Source of the DNA: Muribaculaceae bacterium
Lineage (GTDB): Bacteria > Bacteroidota > Bacteroidia > Bacteroidales > Muribaculaceae
Length of the DNA: 64,000 nt
Direction: 5' to 3'
NCBI GenBank assembly: GCA_910573745.1
Contig: CAJSYI010000008.1
Coordinates: forward strand, 1-64,000
Shown piece after piece: positions 33,832-40,644 of the stretch (within the stretch, counting starts at the first letter, position 1; each line of letters opens with the position of its first letter). The position numbers and the translations under genes are program-made. The notes beneath the pieces were generated by a model. That model was given only the letters and a program-made list of their open reading frames with translations. It did not search any database and was not told the DNA's origin.

Positions 33832-35649
33832 ATGAAAAAGACCTCTGCCGTCGCCGCCCTCTCGGCGGCCTGCCTCTTCGTCAACGGCGCCGAAACCCCT
33901 CCCTGCACGCTGGACATCAAAAGCCAAGAAGTTTTCGACTCGCAATGGACATCGGTGGACGCCAACCGCGACGGAGGGGACTACCAGTTCTTCTATGGCG
34001 GGGAGTTCGCACTGTACGTGCAGAACAAGGGAAAGACAGCCGACGACTGGATAATAAGCCCTGCCGTGAGCCTAAAAGCGGGAAGGACTTACAGAGTCAC
34101 GGCATCGGTGAGGAACCTCTCACCGTCAACGTACGACAGGCAGTCGTTCACGGTAACGGCAGGAATGACTCCGGACGTGTCCGGAATGACACAGGCCGTC
34201 TTTTCGGAGACGGCTCTCGAGACGTCGAAAAAACCTGTTGAGCGCGACGGGGTCTTCACCCCGGCCTCCTCGGGGGACTACCACATCGCCCTCCACCTGA
34301 CCTCAAAGCCGGGCAGCGGCGACTTCGGGTTCTACAGCTTCACGATAACAGATGAGACCACTGCGCCGGAAGCCGTCAAGGACTTGGCCATCCACGCCGC
34401 CACGGACGGCAGCCTCAAGGCCACGCTCTCATGGACAAATCCCGGCCAGACATCAGACGGGAACGATGCGGATGCGGCAGACCGAATCGAAATCCTCCGT
34501 GACGGAACACCCGTGGAAACCCTGACAGGAATCAAGGGCGGCACGCAAGGCCTATTTGAAGACATCCTTCCCCGACCCGGCTCCTACACTTACTCAATAA
34601 CAGCCTTCAGAGGGGATATGGCATCCGAGACTACCATGGTGCAGTCGCCATGGATAGGACACGACACTCCGGAAGCACCGACCGGCGTGGCAGCAACAGT
34701 CGAGGACGGGACACGCACAGTTACGTTCGAACCCGTAACCCAAGGAGTACACGGAGGCTACATAGACGTTGACGGGATTAGCTACACGGTGAGCCGGAAC
34801 GGCGTAGTGCTCACTACCGGACTCAAAGGCGCGCCTTTCACCGACACCGAACCGGGCCTCCCGTTCGCCGTGTACAGATATTCGGTCTGGGCCGTCAACG
34901 GTGAATCCGCAGGCGATGCAGCCGAATCCGATGGAATCGCATTCGGAGATGCCCTCCCGCTGCCATTCTCCTCCGACTTCTCCTACGCCGATGGCTTCGC
35001 GCTCTGGACGTTCACCGACGCGGAAGGCAACGAGTCCGGAGCCTGGGAATGCAATGCCGCCGGCGGATGCATCAGCACAGGCCCCGCAGCCTCAGGTGCC
35101 TGGGCGTTCACCCCGCCGCTTATGATGCAGAGAGGAGAATGCGAACTGGACGTGCAGGCTTTGTGCCAGACTCACGGGAATCCCGGGAGCCTCGGCGTCT
35201 TCCTATGCCGCGACGCTCTGTCGCCGCTTTCCGAATCGGCTACAGAGATAACCACTATGCAGCCCGACGACGCGGACACGTCCACAACACGCAGCTTCAG
35301 CTTCACCGTACCAGAAACCGGAAAATACCACATAGGCTTCGGAGCCACCGGCGACATCCCGGGCTGGAGCCTGTTCCGTGCCGACGTCAAGCAGACGAGA
35401 GCCGGGGACGCCAACGTGGGCATCGACCCTATCCGCGAAGAGACCTCATTGCGCTATGTCCGAGAATCGGAGGCAATCGTCTCCGTAAGGCAGGGCACAA
35501 TTGAGGTACGTTCTGCCGACGGCCTCCTTAAGACGGTCAGCGTAACCGACGGGGCAGTCAGCGTTGCCGGCCTCCCGACCGGGATATACGTCGCCACGTT
35601 CACCGCAGACGACGGGACTTCGTCTACGCTCAAATTCCTGAAGCAGTGA
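33832..35649 (+). CDS. Secreted protein: choice-of-anchor J and fibronectin type III-like domains, T9SS-like tail
   Basis: The 605-residue product has a signal peptide (MKKTSAVAALSAACLFVNGAE) and a first jelly-roll domain of the choice-of-anchor J / cleaved-adhesin type (FFYGGEFALYVQNKGKTADDWIISPAVSL, about 25-165). Two fibronectin type III-like domains follow (about 170-375), then a second jelly-roll (FAYADGF-type start, SGAWAFTPPLMMQ, about 380-540), and a C-terminal tail ending GLPTGIYVATFTADDGTSSTLKFLK that resembles type A sorting domains of the type IX secretion system. It is probably exported and may bind a surface or glycan. The ATG at 33832 is chosen for the signal peptide; the longer frame to 33754 crosses the promoter. 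Confidence 0.75.
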   Translation: MKKTSAVAALSAACLFVNGAETPPCTLDIKSQEVFDSQWTSVDANRDGGDYQFFYGGEFALYVQNKGKTADDWIISPAVSLKAGRTYRVTASVRNLSPSTYDRQSFTVTAGMTPDVSGMTQAVFSETALETSKKPVERDGVFTPASSGDYHIALHLTSKPGSGDFGFYSFTITDETTAPEAVKDLAIHAATDGSLKATLSWTNPGQTSDGNDADAADRIEILRDGTPVETLTGIKGGTQGLFEDILPRPGSYTYSITAFRGDMASETTMVQSPWIGHDTPEAPTGVAATVEDGTRTVTFEPVTQGVHGGYIDVDGISYTVSRNGVVLTTGLKGAPFTDTEPGLPFAVYRYSVWAVNGESAGDAAESDGIAFGDALPLPFSSDFSYADGFALWTFTDAEGNESGAWECNAAGGCISTGPAASGAWAFTPPLMMQRGECELDVQALCQTHGNPGSLGVFLCRDALSPLSESATEITTMQPDDADTSTTRSFSFTVPETGKYHIGFGATGDIPGWSLFRADVKQTRAGDANVGIDPIREETSLRYVRESEAIVSVRQGTIEVRSADGLLKTVSVTDGAVSVAGLPTGIYVATFTADDGTSSTLKFLKQ

Positions 35650-35675
35650 GCCGCGCTCACGCACCGTGCAAAGGT

Positions 35676-36515
35676 ATGCAGATGCCATACACCCGTCCCG
35701 TTTGCGGATTGGATCGTTTTCCGCAGGCCGCAGACAACAATCCATTAACAAAGGACGAACTGAAAGCGCCAGACGATTTCTTCATACCCGACAACGAGAT
35801 CAGGTTTCCGGAAGAGCTTGATTACAGCCGCGTGGATGAATATATCCGCTCGGCTGAGGCGTTTTCGCGCTCGTCTTATCAGAGCGTCTATATCATCGAC
35901 TATTTCAGGCAGAACTTCCTTTATGTGTCGCCAAATCCGATGTTCTTGTGCGGTCTGTCGCCGGAGCGGGTGAAGGAATTGGGATACCGCTTCTATCTTG
36001 ACTTTGTTCCGGAAGATGAACAGCCAATGCTGCTGACGCTCAACAAAGCCGGATTCGCTTTCTACAACGACATACCAACCGATGAGCGTAAGGACTGGCA
36101 TATCTCCTACGACTTCCACATTCTCAACGAGGGAAAGAAAATCCTTGTCAACCACAAGCTGACGCCGCTTGCCCTCACCTCCGACGGCAGGATATGGCTT
36201 GCGCTGTGTGTCGTGTCGGCGGCCACACATACAGATGCCGGGCATATCGAGATGCACCGGACAGGCACATCGGAGTTCTTTGAATACAATATCACCTCCC
36301 GTCGCTGGAACAGACGGCAGATGCCAACGCTATCTGACGGAGAGAAGTCGGTGCTGGCCTTATCCATTCAGGGCTATACCATGTCGGAGATTGCCGACAA
36401 AATATGTCTATCGCCCGACACCATCAAGAAATACCGTAAGCGCATATTCGAGAAACTTGATGTGCGCAACATCTCGGAGGCGATAGTGGCTGCGACCAAC
36501 AACAAGCTACTCTAA
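35676..36515 (+). CDS. LuxR/NarL-type transcriptional regulator with PAS-like sensor region
   Basis: The C-terminal 60 residues are a LuxR/GerE helix-turn-helix: LSDGEKSVLALSIQGYTMSEIADKICLSPDTIKKYRKRIFEKL. The preceding 170 residues (RVDEYIRSAEAFSRSSYQSVYIIDYFRQNFLYVS onward) read like a PAS-type sensor, seen in many Bacteroidota regulators of this size. There is no receiver domain. The start is uncertain: ATG at 35676 (279 residues) or 35682 are possible, and a GTG at 35646 overlaps the preceding stop. It ends by overlapping the next, convergent gene by 9 bp. TACCC-N4-GGGTA dyads nearby suit a NarL-type regulator, making it the likely controller of both barrel genes (inference). Confidence 0.82.
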   Translation: MQMPYTRPVCGLDRFPQAADNNPLTKDELKAPDDFFIPDNEIRFPEELDYSRVDEYIRSAEAFSRSSYQSVYIIDYFRQNFLYVSPNPMFLCGLSPERVKELGYRFYLDFVPEDEQPMLLTLNKAGFAFYNDIPTDERKDWHISYDFHILNEGKKILVNHKLTPLALTSDGRIWLALCVVSAATHTDAGHIEMHRTGTSEFFEYNITSRRWNRRQMPTLSDGEKSVLALSIQGYTMSEIADKICLSPDTIKKYRKRIFEKLDVRNISEAIVAATNNKLL

Positions 36516-37040
36516 GTTCTTGCAGAGATAGAATCTCGGAAAATGCTTCACCTCGCGGCCGACGGCTATATTGGCGGCTATCCGTGCGCAGATATGCGCC
36601 GCTGTCCGTTGTGCCGCATCGCTCGTCTTGCCCTCCCTTATCTTAGGCAGAGCGGACTGTAACCAGTCGCAACCCTCCATATTCCAAAAGGCGCAGTACC
36701 CGGCCATATACTCGACAGCCCATAGACGCGCATTTGCCTTGCCGTGCAATTCGTTGTCATCTCCCGGCATCACTACTATTGCACTGCCTCCGTCAACAAA
36801 ATCAAAAGGATATATTATAGGTATGGCGGCATTATCTTTGACATGGGTACAGGCTTCGCCCGCATACTCGGCTACCATATCTACAGGCCCAATTTCCGTG
36901 TGGACATCGTTCCCCGGCACAATATTTATAGAGTTGAAACCGGATCTGTAAAGTTCGGCCTTTACATAGTCGATAAAATCCGATGCGCCGATAATCATAA
37001 CCCGGCAGTCTGCGATAAGGCGTTTTTCCTCGCTTGTCAT
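36507..37040 (-). CDS. Rossmann-fold protein, degenerate ThiF/MoeB-like (function unknown)
   Basis: A 177-residue soluble protein. Near the N-terminus, CRVMIIGASDFIDYVKAELYRSGFNSINIVP reads like the first beta-alpha-beta unit of ThiF/MoeB/E1-type Rossmann domains, but the glycine-rich loop is reduced to GASDF and no adenylation Arg or catalytic Cys can be placed. IPIIYPFDFVDGGSAIVVMPGDD may be the fourth strand region. The resemblance is weak; I do not assign a reaction. It is divergent from the first barrel gene and shares a symmetrical promoter with it. A copy of its 5' end recurs near 40.48 kb. Confidence 0.65.
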   Translation of the reverse strand: MTSEEKRLIADCRVMIIGASDFIDYVKAELYRSGFNSINIVPGNDVHTEIGPVDMVAEYAGEACTHVKDNAAIPIIYPFDFVDGGSAIVVMPGDDNELHGKANARLWAVEYMAGYCAFWNMEGCDWLQSALPKIREGKTSDAAQRTAAHICARIAANIAVGREVKHFPRFYLCKNLE

Positions 37041-37185
37041 ATTAGTTGGTTTTTACTCTGCAAAATTAAGGCTATCCCAATCGCTATGCCATATCCAAAA
37101 GGGTACGTTTTCACTCCGAGGTGCAATCTTACCCTTTTGGGTATGGCAAGGAATTTATAGTGACTGTAATTTTGCGTCAGAAATC
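36997..37185. repeat. Duplicated regulatory segment, copy 1
   Basis: This block and 40466-40628 share about 33 of the first 35 bases (the start of the degenerate Rossmann gene), then, after a 27-28-base stretch present only here (37032 to about 37058), the two -7 boxes, both TACCC-N4-GGGTA dyads and the sequence up to TCAGAAATCA. The duplication therefore carried the 5' end of the divergent gene together with the promoter. Confidence 0.8.
37061..37174. promoter_or_regulatory. Symmetric bidirectional promoter with paired TACCC-N4-GGGTA dyads, copy 1
   Basis: A minus-strand -7 box TAATTTTG (37061-37068) is followed by 20 nt, a dyad TATCC-AAAA-GGGTA (37092-37105, inside a 17-nt arm at 37089-37105), a 24-nt gap, a dyad TACCC-TTTT-GGGTA (37130-37143, arm 37130-37146), 20 nt and a plus-strand -7 box TAATTTTG (37167-37174). 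The 17-nt arms are inverted repeats of each other (16/17). No TTTG -33 element stands at the right distance on the plus side; the dyads occupy that place, as expected for activator-dependent start sites. The plus transcript leads into the barrel gene at 37200. Confidence 0.75.
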
Positions 37186-37199
37186 AAAATCATTCACAG

Positions 37200-39263
37200 A
37201 TGAGAACAATACTTATAATTTTCTGCGCTTTACTGCCAATGGCGGTACTCGCACAAAAAGAGCGTCAGCTTCAGGAAGTTACAGTTATTGCTTCCCGAAC
37301 CACAAATAACGCCGAAGGTTACACTACCAACCTCCGAGGCTCTGATATAGCCAAAGGTAAACCCGCTATCGATGTACTGGGATTCCTTCCAAACATCTCC
37401 CGAGAAAACGGCAACTTCAAAATCAACGGCCTCGCCGCAAGCGAGATTTACGTTGATGGCGTGAAGCTCTCCGACCTCTCGGAGTTGAACAACATCCCGG
37501 GAGAGATGATAGACAAGGTTCAGGTCAAATATCTGGCAGGATCCGACCAGAACGCCTCGCTCAGCGGAGGTACAATAATGATTACGCTCCGACGTCCTCC
37601 GGAGGGTGGTTATTATGGCAGCATCTCGGCAAATGCCGACTGGTACAGAAGCTGTGGCTTCGGCAACGAAGGTGTCGGGGGCATGATAAACTACCGATAT
37701 AAGGGGTTAAGCGTGTATGACAACCTTTATGCCGGGGCAACCAGGGTTGAGGATAATTCAGAACAGACAATGACGGGTGACAACCTTCATACATTTCTCA
37801 AAGAGTCATCCAAATCTCACGGCTTCGATTTCAGAAATCGTCTTAGCCTAACGCAGCAGTTCAACTCAGGTGCTCAACTCGGAGGCAGCTATTTGGTATC
37901 TTTGTATCGTCCCCGTCCGTCATCTGTATCAGACAATGAGAGTCTGACTTCATCAGTCAGCAGTCGCAAAAATATTGTACTACAGGAAGGGACTCTTCGG
38001 TTCTTGCAACCGCTTTCCTCTCGCGGCTCTCAGATGGAACTTACTGCCGACTACCTGAACCGTCATAGCCGTAACAGCAGCAGCTATTTCCTTAATTCGG
38101 AAAAGACTGCCGCCATAGAAGAAACCGACAATCTCAATCTTTGGAAATTCAAAGCTGATTTCATCTATCCCCACAGCCGTACGCTCGTATGGAAATTCGG
38201 AGCTTCAGCGCAATTAATATCCTCAAAATACACTCCGACCGACATCGTTGAAAGTGACCGCTTTGAGACAAGCGACATTCCAACCAAAACATCCGGATTC
38301 ACTCCCATAGTCTATGCCTCGGCACAAGGAAGGGTTTGGAAACTCAAATATAGCGCCGGTGTCAATTGGCAGCTTAATCGCATTTCCTACGAAGACCTAT
38401 CCATCAACAAAAAAAGCACAAATACCCAATGGTCGATAAATCCGACAGTACAGGTCATGATGCCTTTCGGCTCGAAAATGAACCATGCCCTCATGCTCAG
38501 TTATAAGCGGACTCTCAGTGATATACCATACACAGCCATATCATCGGTTATCAATTGGAGCGACACTTACAATTATACCGTGGGCAATCCTGATTTGAAA
38601 GCACAATCAGCCGACATAGTAATGGCCGGATTATCTCTGCTCCGAAACAAGATTAATCTGACTGCCCTTTACGCCCATTCTCACGACCGAATCTATTGGC
38701 AAACATTCCAGAGCAAGGAGACTCCCGATGTATTTTATACCAAGCCGGTGAATATAAACGGTCAAGGTGTCTGGGGCTTCGGTGCGGAATGGATGGAAGC
38801 ACCAACTAAATGGTGGCGTTTCAAACTTTCAGGACGAATTGAGATCACACCAGAGAATACAAAGCTTGACGGAATACATTATAACAAGACACGCTTCAAG
38901 GAATATTTCTATTTCAACAACAATTTCCGATTCGGTCACGGCTGGGGCGGCATGCTAAACGCAAACTTCGAGCCAACCTATCGCACTCTCGACCGCACAT
39001 ACCATGCTGTTTACACTGTGAACGGGCAGATTTACAAGACATTTCTTGGCGATAATCTTCAAGTCGCATTGGACTTTACCCCATTAGGCAACCGTCGCAA
39101 GCTCGACCGACAAGCCGGAGCGAACAAGGTGTCATATAAGTACACCACCCCCGTACAGTATGTCGGATTCTCGCTTACATGGAACTTCTCCGGAGGTAAG
39201 AAGGTGGATGTAAACGTCGTGGACGGTATTCAAGATTATCACGAAACCAAAGACAATAGATAA
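37200..39263 (+). CDS. TonB-dependent-receptor-like outer-membrane barrel, copy 1
   Basis: A 687-residue outer-membrane protein: signal peptide (MRTILIIFCALLPMAVLAQ), a short EVTVIASRT segment leading into a plug domain (GKPAIDVLGFLPNISRENGNFKINGLAASEIYVDGVKL, to about 115), then a long 'OMP_b-brl_3'-like beta-barrel rich in aromatic strands, ending in RKLDRQAGANKVSYKYTTPVQYVGFSLTWNFSGG. There is no N-terminal carboxypeptidase-like domain and no SusD partner, so it is not a classic Sus pair. The lipoprotein gene follows by one base. Transcription probably depends on the dyad promoter upstream. Ligand unknown. Confidence 0.85.
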   Translation: MRTILIIFCALLPMAVLAQKERQLQEVTVIASRTTNNAEGYTTNLRGSDIAKGKPAIDVLGFLPNISRENGNFKINGLAASEIYVDGVKLSDLSELNNIPGEMIDKVQVKYLAGSDQNASLSGGTIMITLRRPPEGGYYGSISANADWYRSCGFGNEGVGGMINYRYKGLSVYDNLYAGATRVEDNSEQTMTGDNLHTFLKESSKSHGFDFRNRLSLTQQFNSGAQLGGSYLVSLYRPRPSSVSDNESLTSSVSSRKNIVLQEGTLRFLQPLSSRGSQMELTADYLNRHSRNSSSYFLNSEKTAAIEETDNLNLWKFKADFIYPHSRTLVWKFGASAQLISSKYTPTDIVESDRFETSDIPTKTSGFTPIVYASAQGRVWKLKYSAGVNWQLNRISYEDLSINKKSTNTQWSINPTVQVMMPFGSKMNHALMLSYKRTLSDIPYTAISSVINWSDTYNYTVGNPDLKAQSADIVMAGLSLLRNKINLTALYAHSHDRIYWQTFQSKETPDVFYTKPVNINGQGVWGFGAEWMEAPTKWWRFKLSGRIEITPENTKLDGIHYNKTRFKEYFYFNNNFRFGHGWGGMLNANFEPTYRTLDRTYHAVYTVNGQIYKTFLGDNLQVALDFTPLGNRRKLDRQAGANKVSYKYTTPVQYVGFSLTWNFSGGKKVDVNVVDGIQDYHETKDNR

Positions 39264-39264
39264 T

Positions 39265-39636
39265 ATGAAAGCAATACTTATAACAATATTCGCAATGATG
39301 GTGGTATGCTTCATCTCTTGCAATAACACGGGTTCGGATTACGAAACAGAACAAGCTGAATTTGAGCGCGAACAGGTAGAATTAGCCGAAGAACAGTCCG
39401 AACTGGAAGCTGAACAGGAAGAACTGCGCCGAGAGTATTCCGAAATGAAAAAAGAATATCTCCGCGAAAAGGCAGAATTTCAGAAAGAACAAAAGGCTCT
39501 TCGCAAAAGTGTAAGGAAAGAGCACAATACAAATTCAGTAAAGTGTGATACAACCATGCGACAACTGACAGATACCGAAATGACAGAACTTACTAATAGG
39601 GTCAAATCGGCTGGTTTGTGGCCATCCAGTAAGTAA
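39265..39636 (+). CDS. Small coiled-coil lipoprotein
   Basis: A 123-residue lipoprotein: signal peptide with Cys19 (VVCFISC), then about 60 residues of Glu/Gln-rich helix with a regular E-x-E-Q-x-E-L-x-x-E-Q spacing (EQAEFEREQVELAEEQSELE, and more), ending in a soluble TMRQLTDTEMTELTNRVKSAGLW stretch. The pattern is that of a long charged helix. Its start lies one base after the stop of the barrel gene, so it is translationally coupled. It may reach from the membrane toward the cell wall or the barrel. I do not recognise a family. Confidence 0.75.
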   Translation: MKAILITIFAMMVVCFISCNNTGSDYETEQAEFEREQVELAEEQSELEAEQEELRREYSEMKKEYLREKAEFQKEQKALRKSVRKEHNTNSVKCDTTMRQLTDTEMTELTNRVKSAGLWPSSK

Positions 39637-39639
39637 GAA

Positions 39640-39699
39640 ACAGCTTAATCATACCAACAACCGCCCTCGGTTATGAGCGCCGAGGACGATAAGTAAAAT
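39640..39699 (+). repeat. Intergenic module A, copy 1
   Basis: Begins ACAGCTTAATCAT and holds a CCCTCGG...CCGAGG stem followed by GATAAGTAAAATA. A close copy follows the second barrel gene (42729-42789). The stem may be a terminator. Confidence 0.65.
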
Positions 39700-39705
39700 A
39701 AAAAA

Positions 39706-40353
39706 ATGAAACATAATTTTAGGATATTATTGGCAACTATTCTAATCATTCCATTATGCATTAATGCTCAAACATGGAACTTTGGAATTGAGGCAGGATA
39801 TGTCAATAGCGCCCTATCGGTTTGCGACAATTCGGCAACATCAAAAGGTGGATTCAAGTTTGGGGCTAACGCTGAATTCATGCTACGTAATAACATTAGT
39901 TTTGAATCCGGATTGTCATACATCCGAAAAGGAGCTACTGTAACAGGGCATAATATGATGAATACAGTGATAAGTTCCATTAGATTTGCAGAAATGGACT
40001 ATTTACAGGTTCCTGTGATGGCAGGATATAGATTCACCTTTAGCAATGACTTTTCTTTGAAACCAGAACTTGGCGTTTATTTCGCAGTTGGAATCAATGG
40101 AGATTCGTTTGTTACCGGAGTCGATCCATTTAACCAGCCATACGAAAAGAGAGTACGCACTTTTAGTGGCGCAAACGGTGTCTCATATCGTCCGTGTAAC
40201 AGAGTTGACGGAGGTTTCTCATTTGCAATTAGTGCAAAATGGTATCATATAGGTATGAAAGTGGAATATGATTTTGGTCTGGTCACTGCATCTTATTATG
40301 GCAATGGTAAACAAAGATGTCTATCTGCTTCAATTATTTACTGGCTACATTGA
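39706..40353 (+). CDS. Small outer-membrane beta-barrel (PorT/porin-like)
   Basis: A 215-residue protein with a signal peptide (ending CINAQ) and an eight-strand-like barrel: WNFGIEAGYVNS, FKFGANAEFMLRNNISFESGLSYIRKG, LQVPVMAGYRFTF, LKPELGVYFAVGIN, ISAKWYHIGMKVEYDFGL and the final SASIIYWL strand. It resembles the PorT/OmpA-like barrel families common in Bacteroidota. It is conspicuously A+T-rich compared with genes outside the cassette. It sits between module A and module B of the flanking repeats, as if inserted there. No partner is evident. Confidence 0.75.
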   Translation: MKHNFRILLATILIIPLCINAQTWNFGIEAGYVNSALSVCDNSATSKGGFKFGANAEFMLRNNISFESGLSYIRKGATVTGHNMMNTVISSIRFAEMDYLQVPVMAGYRFTFSNDFSLKPELGVYFAVGINGDSFVTGVDPFNQPYEKRVRTFSGANGVSYRPCNRVDGGFSFAISAKWYHIGMKVEYDFGLVTASYYGNGKQRCLSASIIYWLH

Positions 40354-40361
40354 TTCGATAG

Positions 40362-40435
40362 ACAGCTTAATCATACATAGACAAAGACAGACAACCTCGG
40401 CTGAGATGTCGGGGTCGACTATATTTCGGTGTCAT
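40362..40435 (+). repeat. Intergenic module B, copy 1 (with ACAGCTTAATCAT)
   Basis: ACAGCTTAATCAT (40362-40374) is followed directly by ACATAGACAAAGACAGACAA, then CCTCGGC...GTCGGGG. In copy 2 (42798-42848) the same sequence follows module A without a gene in between. Confidence 0.65.
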
Positions 40436-40465
40436 AGTCCGGGAGGACGATAAACCGAAACTTGT

Positions 40466-40628
40466 ATAACCCGGTAATCTGCGATAAGGCGTTTTTCCTC
40501 TGCAAAAGTAAGGCTATCCCAATCGCTATACCATACCCAAAAGGGTACGTTTTCACTCCGAAGCGCAATCATACCCATTTGGGTATGGCAAGGCTTTTAT
40601 AGTGGATGTAACTTTGCATCAGAAATCA
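40466..40628. repeat. Duplicated regulatory segment, copy 2, with vestige of the divergent gene
   Basis: The first 35 bases (40466-40500) match the beginning of the degenerate Rossmann gene (33/35) but its start codon and about 27 bases before the promoter are deleted and no remaining gene follows on the minus side. The rest repeats the promoter region of the first barrel gene. Confidence 0.8.
40503..40616. promoter_or_regulatory. Symmetric promoter with paired TACCC-N4-GGGTA dyads, copy 2
   Basis: Minus-strand -7 TACTTTTG (40503-40510), 20 nt, dyad TACCC-AAAA-GGGTA (40534-40547), 24-nt gap, dyad TACCC-ATTT-GGGTA (40572-40585), then the plus-strand -7 TAACTTTG (40609-40616), beginning 20 nt after the 17-nt arm that ends at 40588. 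The dyad centres are 38 bp apart, as in copy 1. All spacings equal those of copy 1. It drives the second barrel gene; the minus direction now has no gene. Confidence 0.75.
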
Positions 40629-40644
40629 TAAAACCGACATAAAT

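Noticed and set aside
35669-35676. TACCTTTG box on the minus strand at the start of the LuxR-type gene
   Set aside because: It would read antisense into the secreted protein gene; no -33 element and no minus-strand gene follow, so it is probably chance.
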